A stretch of 64,000 nt of DNA from Hydnum rufescens UP504 (Eukaryota; Basidiomycota; Agaricomycetes; Cantharellales; Hydnaceae), in contig MU128910.1 in NCBI GenBank assembly GCA_014904985.1, positions 679,049-743,048 of the forward strand, written 5' to 3'. The translations under genes were made by a program, and so were the position numbers. The stretch's first letter is position 1, and every line of letters begins with the position of its first letter. The notes under the pieces are model-generated. The model had not been told where the DNA came from and ran no database searches. It saw only the letters and a program-made list of their open reading frames with translations. This document shows positions 1-12,156 of the stretch, one piece after another.

Positions 1-1113
1 GACGTCACCCTCCGCGAAAGTTGCGGTATCCACCCCAGATCTTGACCCCTCGGAAGGATTGAGAATGATGCGCTTCTTTCCATCGATAACATTCTTGGAC
101 TGCTCGCACGACAACATACCTAGAACGAACTGGTATCACCACACCGCCCATCGAAAGCACATGCCAATGGAAAGAGCAACCTACCCTCAATGGGTTTTGT
201 ACCAAAGGCAGTCGCCACTTTGTTGACCGCATCCGTGACAGTCCAGTTCTTCTCACCAGCCTTGATTAGGCGCTGCGCAACTTCTGCGGCAGTCCAAGCT
301 GCTTTGAGGGCATCTGCACGTGGTCCCGTTACAGGATTTTCCTCTGACGCGCCGACGACGAGCGTCTCGGCACTGACTGAAGCAAAACCATCAATGTGTG
401 CCCCTACATGGATTTTAACAACGTCGTCTTTTGATAGCGTCAATGATGAGAGTGCGTCGGAGCTAAGGGGTAAGGGGCAACGATTAGACCAAACTTGCCA
501 AAAGACGACACAGTGCGAGGGAAAAAACGAACGGGAGGGGAGAGAAATGCGATACGACGTTCTAGATACCAGAAATATGTCAGAAAAAATTGGGATAGCT
601 TATCATAAAACTCTGTGTCCCGCTAACATTAACGGAAATGGAAGTTGGGAAAGCGAGACCTGACCTCGCCAAAAGCATCAGACAGCGACCAAAAAAAAAA
701 AACCAATCAACCAAGTATCTTACCCTTAGAGATCTTGACGCCCTTTACTGCTTTGTTGTAAACCAGACCAGTGCCCTGCTCGATGAGCTGGACAGGATGC
801 TTTGGTTCAATATTGCTGGACGTTACGAGTTACATATAACACTGCACCTTGTCGCCCTCGACACAGAGGTCAAAGACTTTAGCCCCTTCCACAGAGAGCT
901 CGACAAGTCTTTTTATGGCACTATGCACGATATCGCCCGCAACCTTTCGTGAAGATGCAGCATTGAACTGGTAAGGTCGTGTGCAAGGTGAAATCGCGCC
1001 CCCAAATTCACCTTGTATTTGGTCAAGTCATCGGCTGACGTGCCAGGCGCAGCAGCCTTCTCAGTCCCTGCCTTTTCGACCACAGGTGGTGCTGTCGTAG
1101 TTCCGTCAGACAT
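1..1113 (-). CDS. EBP1/PA2G4-like proliferation-associated protein, C-terminus beyond window
   Basis: Homologue of EBP1/PA2G4 (fission yeast Cdb4), a catalytically dead methionine-aminopeptidase fold that binds ribosomes and nucleic acids. Seven exons can be placed from splice sites and phase: 1012-1113, 848-943, 724-787, 628-659, 533-561, 185-462 and 1-119 (open at the edge). The joined protein reads through the family blocks: a Ser/Thr/Ala-rich start then DDLTKYK, VEGDK, the block FPTSISVNN, SHFSPL, VVKIHVGAHIDGF, then the helical segment ending in KPIEG and ML, and the VIDGKKRIILNPSEG stretch. The ATG at 1113 begins MSDGT, which fits the family. The introns are 60-71 nt, and one exon is only 29 nt. 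The pita-bread half with the degenerate metal site mostly lies outside the window. Family assignment is firm; the exact role in this fungus is inferred. Confidence 0.9.
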
Positions 1114-1375
1114 ACTTTCAGATAGTTCAGCGCGACGTTTTGCCTCCGCGTCAGTTCACCGCAAATAACTACTGTAGTATTGGTTTGTCTTCCACTGTCA
1201 CAGCCTGACTAATGAAAGAGTATGGAGATATGGGAATGGGAGAGAGGTATGTATGCGAAATGGATATGAAAGAAAACGAATGCCGTGACGAAACGAGATA
1301 TTGTCCCAAGAAACTTGAAAAATGACGCGTAAAACGAGCGAGTGAAAACCCCAAAAAATTATGATAATGTACTGG
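1114..1375. promoter_or_regulatory. Intergenic space upstream of the EBP1-like gene
   Basis: Short gap between two minus-strand genes. It must hold the EBP1-like promoter and the 3' end of the CAF120-like gene. I see no TATA box or other distinct motif. Confidence 0.4.
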
Positions 1376-4300
1376 TTACGAAGAAGGCTTAGAGGTTTGG
1401 GGAGAATTGGTGCGAGGAGTGTTATTTCCGTTCCCGGAAGACGGGCCAGCATGCGGAGTTTGCTCAGAAGTTTGTTGTGCAGAAGCGAACAGAGAGGTTC
1501 GTCCATTGGGCGATGGTTGGGGATGGCCACCGAAATTATTCGGGTCAGGCTGCAGACTACCGAATCCACCCCACGACTGACCCGTCATTTGTGCCGTCAT
1601 CTGAGGTGGCATTCCATACATCGATGCCATGGGATTCATTCCACCCCACATCATTGGAGAGGCGGGGCGCATGGGTGAGGGTCCCCCGCTTCTGAAGGTG
1701 CCATAGAGCCCGCTTGCGAGAAGGACATCATGGCCATTCGGTACGCATCGGCGGCGGCTTGCTGAGCGGCGAACAGCTGCATTTGTTGCGGCTGTGGAGG
1801 CGGCATCATACCCCACGATGGCGGCTGGAAGCCCGTAAACTGAGGAGTGAGACCAGGACCCATCATTGGCGTCCCCATCATCATAGGATTCATCATCATA
1901 GGGTTCGCCATCATCATGGGATTCATCATTGGCGAACCAAATTGCCCAGCACCCCCGAAGAATTCGTAACCACCCCCGTTCGTCTGAGCATATTCAAGTT
2001 GCTGGCGCTGAAGTTCATCTATCTTGCGCTGTCGTTCTTCTGCCAGGCGGCGCTCTCGTTCACGCTCAGTCAACGCGGCACCGACCCCTCCCTCTCGTTT
2101 GCGATCCCGCTCATGCGCAGTGATAGCGCCCAGCAGCCCACTCTGGGGTGGGGGCGGCTTCGACGGTACGTTGACATACGATGCGCCGCTCTCCCGCGCG
2201 GCCTCCTCCTGGCGCTTCGCAGAGCGATCTTGTTTATCTTGAAGTCCAGCCTGGAGCAAGCCCTGCGGTGCGAATGCCTTGGTCATAGTCTCACTCGGCT
2301 CTATAGTGACGAAGGTCTCACGCTCCTTTTGAGTAGGATTGAAATCCGCAGGCTTATTGGGATCGAGAACCGCACTCCATATGTTCTGCCGGGGCACAGG
2401 GGCGGGGCGTGACTGCTCACGACCAGCAGAGTGCTCGTTGACCTGGAGGCGGGGAGCTGCGTTTCTGGGGTTGTCATCATAATGAGTACGGGGTCGACCA
2501 TCATCGTAGGGGGGCGTGTTGGGTCCGGATGGAAGACGAGACTGGTGCCGCTGGTCATGGCCAGTGGCGCTTCCAGGCCCTGGAATGGAAGGAAGGTTGC
2601 GGGGGCGGTGGGAATCCTCGGCATTACCATTTGGACGAAGACCGAACTCAGTCATCGAGGCTGGAGTACCCAGCTGGGTAGAATGTTGGGCTTGGGGAGC
2701 ATACAACGTAGATGCCTGGGTACGAACAGGAGCAGTGGGTGCATCGCGCGATCGGCCACGAGTAGGTTCATCGTCAGAGGCATCGTCGTCATCGTCCTCT
2801 TCCTCCTCTTCATCATCCTCACTGCTGTCCCATGTATTCTTAGATGGTAACGATTTCGGTTTCGGCTTGACACCAGATCGGCCCGGTTGGTGCGATGCGG
2901 CTTGTGACGCCGCGAGATTCGCTCGCGCTTTGGCTTTGCGCTCGGTAGCAGCCTTAGATGCAGCGAAAGAGGAAGGGAAATGAGACGGTCCCAGTGATTC
3001 TGGTGACCTGTTGATGGGGGGTGAAGCGGGTATCTCCCTGATCGGTGGTGGTGGCTTCTCCTCTACAGCTTCTTTTTCTACGAAAGTGAGGGCAGCAAGT
3101 GCATCTGCACCAAGATCATCATCATCTCGGGCATCATCAATGTTGCGCGCATTAGACATGACGGTAGGGGAAGTAGAAGGGTTACTAGCGCGACGAGGTC
3201 CCCGAGGTCGTGCACCTGAAGGTTTTCGAATAAGGGCAGATGGGATTACGTCGGCTTTTGCCGCAGGGTCTTTGTTCTGTGGCTGTGAAGGCTTTCCCGG
3301 GCCGCTGTTGAGCAGCCTGGAGGTTCTCCGCAACCTCAAGGGGCGGAGGGGGTGAGTGAGACTCTGCCAGAGTCTCCGCCCCATCGTCATCATCATCAGC
3401 GTCCGAATTTCCCAATGAATGCCCGGTGCTTGACCCTTCCCTCAATTTCTGCGCAATATACAATGCTCCCGCCTCATCCATATAGCCCTCCTCCTCTGCA
3501 ATTTGCCGTCGGAGGCGCTCTACAATACCAGGTCCATCCGATGGAGGTGCCGTGGCGTAGTCGAGCGAAGTTCGTGGATGCTCTGGAGGCGGTGCAAGTT
3601 CTCGAGATACGCTTGGCAATGGTCTGTGCGTTATTCCAGGATTGCGAATATCAGGACGTAAAGTCGAGGACTGGAGGGGGCGCGGCCCACCCACATGGTG
3701 GTCCGAAATGGGAGACAAGGAGGATCTACGTGGAGAAGCGTTTCGAGGCTCAAAGCTAGTGTGGGAGGCCGATCGCGGATGGGGTGGTAGTGGAGGCGAA
3801 GCAGATTTCATCAAAGGAGATGATGCACGAGGCGAAGGAGAACCTGGGTCCCTCAGCTGGACCCCAATACTGCGAGGCGAAGAATGCACATCGGCCGCGG
3901 GCCGACTGTTTGCAAAACCAGACAGAGAAGAATGGGATTCGGATCGTGGTAACCGGCCAACAAATGGGGCGGGAGACGCTTGGCGGGACACATCTGAAGG
4001 TCCACCAGAACCAAATTCTGACCAGGCAGGGGCAATGGCTTGAGAGGGTGATATGGGTTTCGTACCACCTTCTGCAGTAGCCGCACGTTGTGGCCTGTGT
4101 AGTGGTTGTGTTGATGTAGGCGGGGGTGTCATGCGTGTCGAAGCAGACGTTTGAGTAGGGGGACTAACGTCTCGCTGGAAATTTTTATAAGAAATATGAC
4201 TTCCAGAAGGCGTAGGAGAGCGCTGTTGGATGGACGCAGCCGGGGTCCGTGAAGAATGGGAGCCATATGATTCTACCGCACGGTGAGCTTGAACGTCTGC

Positions 4301-6863
4301 AGTACGTGAAGGTTGGGCAAGTGGCGGAATCAATATTGGCTTAACGTCGTCCGGGCTTGGAATTCCCTGCTCCGGAATCAGAACTTGGCCCATAGAACTT
4401 GGGCGTGATGGGGATGAGATATTGAAGTACGACTCCTCGCTGATACGATGGCGTGACTCCAGTGACGACCTCTGCTGAAGCAGCGATTGCGGCGGGCTAC
4501 CGACTATGGGGCGATCCAGGAATGAAGACGAAGTATCTGATAAGCGTACTTTCGGTGATAGTGGTGGGTCGCTAAAGGTCAAAGAAGGCCCTAGGGCACT
4601 GCTGGACGATGGAGACGATCCAGGGGGGAGATCGGTTCGTGACAGCTCCACTTTGGAGTCCACCTGAGAACCAGACGTAGAACGGGGGTTAGCGATATCA
4701 CCAATCGAGGCGCCTTCTATGATAGGGGCAAGAACCGTCCTCAAAGCACTTGGAGAACTTGTGGAAGGAGCTGGCGCAGACCCATCTGGCGAAGGAGTAC
4801 GCTCGAATTCCAGAGGAGGCAGGCGTATCGCATTATTTGTCTCTTGCGGACGAAGCAGAGGTAGAGGTGCTTGTTGATCAGTCCGGCCAAAATTCTGGTC
4901 CAGCTTTTGCCGAACAATCCTCATAAAGCTCTCCCTGTTGACGGATTGTCGATCGATATTGGGGTCGAGGGTTTCAGCGTCCTCACGAAGTAAGAATAAG
5001 TCCTGCACATCAATTGAATCAACTGGAAACAGCATGCTGCCTTTAGTTCTAACCTGCTTTTGCTCTCCGATGGGGTACGCATACATTTGCGAGACAGGAT
5101 TCAGTGGGTCCCAACTATATCCTTTTGGTCGGCCGTAAAGCTCAAATGCGTCATGAATGGCTATGAAACGAGATTAAGTATGTCCCCCAGAAACACCAGA
5201 AGTATGGGCCCACCAACTATCCACTTGATCATCTCCACGGGCGGTGCCACTTCCTTGGAGTGATGAGGCATAAGGAGCAGCCATCCGTCAACGCCTTTGG
5301 TTCCTTGCGTTGCATCCTGCATTCTAATAGTCCCAATAACCTTGATAAGAGTACTTACATTGATGGCCTCGACGCGCTCGGGATACACAGCAAAAGCCTG
5401 TCTGATGCCGCTGAGGATAATAACAGGCTTCTTGCGATCCTTTGGCTTTTCTGACGCATATAAGGCAATGCTTGGCAAGGTACTCGTGGCTGGGGGAGGA
5501 GAAGGAGGCTTGGTGGAGAAGAGTGAAGACATACGACTTCTTCGCCCAAGGGTGGAAGATGTTGCGACATTACGGCTGTCCATTGAATCCCTCGAGCCGG
5601 TCAAGGGCGAGTACGGGGCAGCAGTCACCACAGCCCAATATGATTTCCATTCGGTTTGTCCTACGAGTCGCACTTTGACTTCTCCTTCCATTCGTCCACG
5701 CAACAGGGTCGTACGTGGCTCTTTCCATCGCCCCTGGAGATCGCTGAGCGACATACGTAAGAGATGTCCTGTGTAGATCTCCTCCAGACGGGTCTTTTCC
5801 CAGAGTGCAAGTCGAAGTGCAGCGACCCACGACTTGAGAGCCGTGGTACTTGGGCAAGAAAATGACATGAGATTTTGACCAGCAGTGTTGAGAGTAAATA
5901 CGTCATGATACGTCTTTGCTGGCGATGATGCAGTAGAAGGCACATTCACCGGACCTGCAATGCGCAAGAACTAGGATTGCCTCTATTAGTAGGAACCGCG
6001 AATAGCAAAGGAGAGCTCGCAGACCGCATCGGTAACATTGATATAACTGGGAGGAGATTGCCCCCCGCGCCGATTGGCCTCTTCGACGGCTTTCATATCC
6101 CACACACTTAAGGTTGTGCCGCCAAGTTGAGCCCAGATGTCGTGCCATTCGACGTCCTTACTTGGCTTCGAACCGTCCGAATTTCGCTCATTACACCTAA
6201 CCATAGGGCCAGAGAAGTATATCTTTTCATTGTCTATGATTGCAACGCTGGGGTGAGGGTCTAGCGAGGATGCGATAAGATAAAGAGTTCCTCACGTATA
6301 ATATGCAAAGAAACGAGGGACCGCAATTCAGGATGCATGGGAGGACGAGGGGGAAAGGAAGTGTCGGGAGCATTGCTGGTGGATGATCTGCTCGCCGTTG
6401 TCTGCGTGGGAGCTTGCGCGGGGGCTGGGGATGCTGGACGAGGAATAGGTTCGGAGCGTCGACGGCCATCATCTCGAGGTAGAGGCGAGTACGGGTCCAC
6501 AAGTATACTAGAATGAGAAGAGGGAGACATAGTAGATGAACGTCCGGAGGAGGCAGAGTGATGCGAGATATCGCGAGAATTGTCGTACCCAGAATGTTGT
6601 TGACGCAATGGTGGCTTCTGAGCGGTATTTGAGGAGGGCCGGGATAAAGAAGCTGAGTCAACCGCCGGTTGGGATTGCTTTCGGAAGGAAAAGAAGGAAG
6701 TCCTGCTCGTGGTGGCGGTAGGTTGGGTGGTATCTTTTGGAGAGAAATTGGACTCTTTGCTTGGAGGTTCTTGTTGCTTTGCTCGTCCGGGAGGCATGAG
6801 CCCTGGTTCAGAGTACTTCTTTCTGCTAACGGGAGGCACGAAACCACTCGTAGCGTTTGCCAT
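1376..6863 (-). CDS. CAF120/SKG3-like PH-domain protein
   Basis: Large fungal protein of the Caf120/Skg3 type. The yeast relatives carry PH domains and are linked to the CCR4-NOT complex and cell polarity. The start ATG at 6863 opens a Ser/Pro-rich N-terminus. The first PH-like region follows, with NEKIYFSGPMV and then VEWHDIWAQLGGTTLSVWD. A second PH region lies around 5960-5200, and the conserved AIHDAFELYGRPKGYSWDP block is at about 5090-5165. The rest is a long disordered Ser/Pro tail with an acidic run and a coiled-coil/Met-rich end (PMMNPMMM-type repeats near 1850-1930). Several introns are needed. One of about 54 nt near 5970-6030 contains TACTAAT. Introns near 3300-3350 (46 nt) and 1677-1735 (57 nt) restore the frame where two long open frames meet. 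The stop is at 1376. It shares a 104-bp head-to-head promoter with the SH3 gene. The family call is good; the inner exon borders are my reading. Confidence 0.8.
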
Positions 6864-6967
6864 AACGAAGTGGGAGGCTGGGCCGGTTGGTTGAGTGGCG
6901 GTGAGTCTAGGATTCCCTCGGCTATCACCGAGGTGACCGCATATTCCTGTGTCAGAGTTTCAAAGGC
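6864..6967. promoter_or_regulatory. Head-to-head promoter of the CAF120-like and SH3 genes
   Basis: Only 104 bp separate the two start codons, which face away from each other. Both 5' untranslated regions and core promoters must fit here or overlap the genes. No TATA box is evident. Confidence 0.55.
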
Positions 6968-7878
6968 ATGGCTGTCGATGAGTCTGATGCTCTCGAATTC
7001 CTCGTCACCCAATTGAAGGGAAATGTCGAGTTCCTGGAGAAGAAGGGAAGGCTATCGAAGCACCAGGCGCACCAGATCGCCTCCCTACTCGCCAGCTCAC
7101 CAAGCACCGCCCTCCCAGCGCATGTAGAACCCCCTCAGGTAGTCCCCCAATTTGTTCGGGCGTTATACGATTACAATGTAACGTAGATTTCCAATCCTTT
7201 CATATTTCCTACGATTGACACCATTGATCTAGACTCCCGGAGATCTTAACTTCCGAACGGGCGACGTGATCGAACTCGTCCCCAGTGCCAGTGACAATGA
7301 CGACTGGTGGACGTGAGTCCATTCCCTTTATCCCACCTCCATATCCTGAAGAGGGCTCGGTTTCTAGAGGAAGGTTGAATGGTCGTGTGGCCATTTTCCC
7401 ATCCAACCACGTGGAAAAGATGTGAGCGCCCCCCTCATTTCAGCCTTCGTACCAACTGACGCTATGGACCCGAAGATCTGGTCCTGCGCCCCCTTACAAT
7501 GCTGGTCCAACGATTAGCTACAACGAAAAAGCACCCATACATTCGTTTAATGATGGCCTGCGCCCCTCAGGTCATCCAGGCAGTTATCAGGCCCCGAATG
7601 GTTACCAAGGGGCTTACCCTACTCCAGCTCCATACCAGTCGGTGCCACCCCACACAACGGTCGTTTACCAACAACCTCCCGGCCCAGAAGATCCCAAGAA
7701 GAAGAGCAAGCTGAGCAAGATTGGCGGCACAGTTGGCACTGCCGCCGCCGGCGGTCTTGGGTTTGGGGCGGGTACAGGTGAGTCCTCGGACCGAACATCT
7801 ACGGGTATGTTTGACCTAAGTTGAACGGTACTTCCCTATGCAGCTGTTGGAAGCGGGATTGTCAACGCCATATTCTGA
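6968..7878 (+). CDS. LSB1/PIN3-like SH3 domain protein
   Basis: Small SH3 adaptor related to yeast Lsb1/Pin3, which bind Las17/WASP in actin patches. Exon 1 (6968-7177) encodes a helical N-terminus of about 55 residues and then the start of the SH3 domain (ALYDYN). The domain continues across short introns with GDLNFRTGDVIELV, the DDWW motif and VAIFPSNHVEKI. The Pro/Tyr/Gly-rich tail follows (APPYNAG, repeated PxY), then a basic KKKSKLSKIGG segment and a glycine/alanine-rich end. The last exon gives AVGSGIVNAIF and TGA at 7876. Five exons join in phase with GT-AG borders. This Gly/Ala tail is a recognised ending of fungal proteins in this group. Convergent with EFM4. Confidence 0.87.
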
Positions 7879-8147
7879 GACCCCTCGTTGCATGCTTGAT
7901 GCCCTCTGTTCCTGCCTCTGCTGTATTCGATGATGGACATATACTTTACATTCTGTACAACAATGGCCCTTGGAAGTAATAGAGCCGCTTGAACCTCCCA
8001 ATTCTTAACTTTTCAACATTTACAGAAAGCAACTGTTGACACAGTGCTCCCCATTTTCCCTCCAAAACTGAATGTTGGATGCGAGACTCGGGAACTGGGG
8101 TAATATTCATAGGCTCAGGAAGAAGTGAAGCATCAGGACCAGATTGC

Positions 8148-9157
8148 TTACTGATAAGTCAACCCAGACGAGGGTCTAGAGAAAGCCTCCTTGAGCTCCT
8201 CCTCAGTGAAATTACAGGCTATTGACCCGAGTCGCAACGAGTTAGTGCCATACCCAATATCACCCACTCCGGATATGATTTCGGAGAAGGGGGCGTGTTC
8301 ACGCACACGTAATCAGGAAGAACCCGCCCTCTTTGAGAAGTGTATTCACCCGTGTAGGATATTTATCAGTGAGTATCGAGCCATCCGGCAATCTATCTGC
8401 CAATGCCATAGCGTCGTACGTCCCTTTATCTAGCAAGAGGTCCCATTGGCCTTCTGGGGATGATGGTGCAGACTCAGGTGGCGGTAATGATGGTGGCATG
8501 GAGGGAAGGGTAAGGGGAAGAGTATCGCCAAGGAAATCTGCGCACGAAAATGTACAAGAAAATCGATGTCGGAGGGATGCTATGTATCGGGCGAGTTTGA
8601 TTGAATCTTCACTATCGCCGAGAGTAAAACACATGAAGCGAAGTATAACAACGAATTTTACCTGTAATCAACACCCATGAGACGTGTTTGCTCATAACCG
8701 TTCTCAGCAAGCTCCAGTAGCAGGCTCCCGTTTCCTAAATCCGCTTGGGCATTAGGCGATAGATATCTTGAAAACTAAACAAACGCACCAGTCCCTACGT
8801 CAAGACAAAATGGCTTTGATGGAGGAGGCACATGCTCCAAGCACCATTCAACCTAATTGGAACTATCGTTAGGGAAGAAACAGCCAAGCAACCGGGGAAT
8901 CTAACCATCTTTTCAGCAACATCCTCCCCAAACCTGAATTAAGTATCTTTAGAAGATTCACTTCAGCGATGAATCAACAAACAATAAGTACTCACCACAC
9001 CTCGCCTTCATCCCCAAAATCTTCAAAATTCTGAACCTCTTTTCGGTATACGTCGTCCCAACTAGAATACATGAGGCATCAGACATACCAATAATGAACA
9101 TAGGCCATAGAAACTTCACTGCTCCTTCGTGCCCAATCGAGATGGTTGAAGATCCAT
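8148..9157 (-). CDS. EFM4: eEF1A lysine methyltransferase, EFM4/METTL10 type
   Basis: Class I SAM-dependent methyltransferase that modifies a lysine of elongation factor eEF1A in the cytosol. The start ATG is at 9157 (MDLQPSRLGTKE). Splicing a 59-nt intron joins it to HWDDVYRKEVQNFEDFGDEG, the hallmark N-terminal block. Next come VWFGE, the SAM-binding motif I (CLDVGTGNGSLLLELAENG), GVDY, SIKLARYIASLR, then DLLLDKGTYDAMAL and GGFFLITC. The last exon carries NFTEEELKEAF, and the stop is at 8148. There are at least six exons, all with short introns. A Ser/Pro insert lies before the DKGTYD motif. All motif blocks needed for activity are visible. Confidence 0.9.
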
Positions 9158-9424
9158 GGAATCGATCCCAATGAACGTGGCTGTGTTCGGACCTTACCGG
9201 GCAACCAAACGCCAAAAATCAGTTAGCTGGGCTGTCCTCTCATGAACTACTTGTTCAGATGCCGGAAATATCCCCCATTACCACGGAGGCATGAAGTAAT
9301 GAGTCGGAGCTTAATCAGTTCATGTCATATGCGACTGATATATTTACTGCAAGGTAAGATGCGTGCATGTGCATGACTCGATGTTGCGGCGGCCTCTCGG
9401 TCTTGTGAGGACCCCCTTAAACAT
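9158..9424. promoter_or_regulatory. Divergent promoter region of EFM4 and COX11
   Basis: A 267-bp gap lies between two start codons that face away from each other. It must serve both genes. I see no strong motif. Confidence 0.45.
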
Positions 9425-10358
9425 ATGCGATGGGTCTCTTCTACGGGCTCATCGGTTGCCTCCCCTTCGATTCATCGCAAGAGCCCGATGGGGCCGCGGT
9501 TTCCATCACCCCGGGAACACTACAGAGCTCGCAATCGCACCCTTTTCATGTATACATCAGCGATAGTGAGAATACCTTCCCCCCAAGTTTATACTATCTA
9601 TCCCCGCAATTAAGGCCGTGCTCCCAGTTTATAACAACACTAGGAATTTCATATGCAGCCGTTCCACTCTATCGAGCATTTTGCGCTGCAACAGGCTTCG
9701 CAGGCATCCCTGTGACAGACTCAGCACGCTTCGGTTCAGATCGTCTAACACCCATCGTGACCGCCAAACGTATCAAAGTGCACTTCAATGCCGATACATC
9801 AGCTGCATTGGCTTGGACGTTCACGCCTCAGCAAAAATTCGTCACGGTGCTTCCTGGTGAGACCGCCCTTGCCTTCTACACGGCGAAGAATAATTCGGAT
9901 AAGGACGTCATTGGAATCGCAACATACAATGTTACGCCGTCGAAGGTGCGGAATCTCATCTCACGGCACCATGGAGGCCTGAAGAATTGATATTGCTATG
10001 TGGCATGTACTTCGGTCCAGGTTGCACCATATTTCGCAAAAGTGGAATGTTTCTGTTTCGAAGAGCAGAAGTTACTTGCGGGCGAGGAAGTTGATCTCCC
10101 CCTATTCTTCTTCATCGACAAGGACTTCGCAGATGATCCCCTGATGCGGGACATAGACGATGTCGTGCTGTCTTATACCTTTTTCAAGTAAGTGCCTTTG
10201 ATCATTCATTCCTTTTTGGTCGTTCAGAGTTCACTAATCTCTTACCAACTCTCCGTAGGGCACGGCGAAATGAACAAGGTCATTTAGAACCTGATGCCGA
10301 TGATGTGACCGTTGACGCTGCATCTGGTTTTTCTGAGTACACTCGGGGCAAGCGCTGA
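9425..10358 (+). CDS. COX11: Cytochrome c oxidase assembly protein COX11
   Basis: Inner-membrane copper chaperone that delivers Cu(I) to the CuB site of Cox1. The ATG at 9425 opens a basic, Ser/Arg-rich mitochondrial presequence. The protein continues RARNRTLFMYTSAI and, after an intron of about 66 nt, a membrane segment leads to YAAVPLYRAFCAATGFAG. The copper-binding motif CFCFEEQ follows a second intron, with VDLPLFFFIDKDF next. The last exon ends EYTRGKR, with TGA at 10356. Four exons join in phase. The conserved Cys of FCAATG and the paired cysteines of CFCF are all present, so the gene looks functional. It is convergent with the CNS1 gene, with 94 bp between stops. Confidence 0.93.
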
Positions 10359-10452
10359 TCCCTGCTAGATGGCAGCTTGTGATGGTTGTCTTTGACTACA
10401 GATAACTCCAATCATTGCATAATGCACAAGCTTGTACGTTGCAGAGGGGGCT

Positions 10453-11830
10453 CTACTTTGCGTGCCCATCTCGATTAGCCTTGAAGGTGTCAACATAGCC
10501 CTGCTCCACGTTCCCTCTGGGGACAAGCACGAAACTTAAGCAGCCATCTTTCACCTCGAGCCCATCGGCTTCCGCCATGTGCTTTGTTCCTGCACTAGGA
10601 CCAGTGGTAGTAACTTTGCTCGTACCCGCACGCAAGAACAGGTCCGCAAGCGTCATCTTGAGGCCCACCTTAAGGAGCATCTTTCTTCGCGTCACAGCGT
10701 AGACAGACAGGTTGCCAATCCGGTACTCTCTCTTGACATCCCAATTCGCTGGAGGTCCGTCAGCAGGGAAGACGACTTCGATCTGTTCTCGGAAGGTGGT
10801 GTGTTCTGCAAAGGATTTTATAAAGTCGGATGTGCTGTATTGGGGGTAGAGGAGAAGGACGGGGAAGATTATTTGGCTGTCGGTGTGAATGGACGTGGTC
10901 CGTCATTATCAAAGTGAGGGACGCCAAGGGGGTCCTCCGAAGGTGTCCAGGAGAACGTTAGATGTCGTGCCTATGCAGCCGAATCAGCAAGGACAGAACA
11001 TTGGGAGACGCTTGGATTCTCGACAAGAAAAACAATTAGGGCCATGTCACGCACGGTGCAAGCAACCTTGAGAATATTGTCTTCTTCTTCCTTCTCCTTG
11101 GCCCTGCGTTGCTTTTCACGTTCGATGGCGTCTCGCTGGGCAAGTGTTTTTTTGATCTGGGCTACAAGGTCTCGGGTCGCATCATTGGACTCGTCCATCC
11201 CCAAGCATCGATTGCACGCATCCAGCGCTTCGTTGAGGCGGTCAAGCTTAACGAGGGCTTTTGCGGAACGATATAGGGCCTTTGCAGAACGGGGATTTAT
11301 GCCAAGCGCGCGGCACAATCGCGTATAGCAAATCCGTAATTTTCTGAACGCCAATATTTGTCATTCCTTCTAGTACAGCCAGGAGGGCCCCCAAAAAAGT
11401 CGCGGACGACCAGCGCCTGAAAGCGACTCACGTAACTCGAGATTGCAAGCTGCTCGATTGCATAAGAGGGCTTCAAGGAGTACATTATCGTCTGGATTTA
11501 CACTGATGCCTTGGGTATAAAAGCCAAGGGCGTCGCGGTATCGCCTCTCTTTAAAACAGTCGTTTCCGTGATCTTTGAAATTTAGCGCTGCGACTGAGCC
11601 GGACGATAACACGGCAGTGAATACACGAGAGATGTGGGAACTTGTGGAAAATCGCTGGACAGACCGTTGGGTTCCTCGTCGAAGATGAGGCTTTGTAATG
11701 CCTCGAGCTGCTCGTTTGAAGACGTGTCATCGGGCAGACTCCTCATAAACAGAGGTGTGGCCTCAAGCTGTCTCTGTATCGCTGTAATGTCTGTCGGTCG
11801 TGGACTCGGTCCGATTGTTGGTTCTGCCAT
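10453..11830 (-). CDS. CNS1: Hsp90 co-chaperone CNS1/TTC4, with an apparent frameshift
   Basis: TPR co-chaperone that links Hsp70 and Hsp90; the gene is essential in budding yeast. The start is at 11830. The N-terminus (TPLFMRSLP) is followed, after an intron, by three TPR units: NFKDHGNDCFKERRYRDALG, LLEALLCNRAACNLELR, and AINPRSAKALYRSAKAL after another intron. A charged coiled coil (EREKQRRAKEKEEE) leads to the C-terminal wheel domain, ending at LKVGLKMTLADLFLRAG and VLVPRGN; the stop is at 10453. In the third TPR the frame breaks: NYGFAIRDC is in one frame and RALGINPRSAK in the next. The break is at about 11311 on the plus strand and looks like one missing base. No GT-AG intron explains it. 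Either it is a sequence error or this allele is broken. Confidence 0.85.
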
Positions 11831-12156
11831 CGATTGCGTGAAATGTCTTGTACACTAACTTTTAACATGATGCCGGTCACGGATCCAAATGTCGTTCACC
11901 CAATTCGAAGCTAGGGGCAATACTCGCATAGACGCACGCGATCATGAACTTGGACTCGACAAGTACAAGGTCATGGTCAAAGAAGATGAGCAAGGCCACG
12001 ATATACAAGTGTATGATATCCCCATCTCTAGTGATATGAAAGCCCACGCAGAGACCAACGCACGTTGCTTGCTGCACGCGGTAGCGCACACAGCACATCG
12101 ACACCATGCATTATTATTATAAATTGCAAATTCTAAAAAAATTCACCAGGGGAATA
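11831..12156. other. Intergenic region, CNS1 promoter side
   Basis: 326 bp between the CNS1 start and the citrate synthase stop. A 77-codon open frame on the plus strand (11889-12122) has no recognisable features, and I do not call it a gene. Confidence 0.4.

Noticed and set aside
1677..1735. Frameshift near the 3' end of the CAF120-like gene
   Set aside because: A 57-nt intron (GTACCG ... TTCAG) joins the two frames in phase, so no lesion is needed.
3300..3350. Frameshift in the middle of the CAF120-like gene
   Set aside because: A 46-nt intron ending CCTCCAG restores the frame; its donor (GTCTCA) is weak, so this should still be checked by RNA.
11889..12122. Small plus-strand gene between CNS1 and citrate synthase
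   Set aside because: 77 codons with no motif, overlapping the promoter of CNS1.
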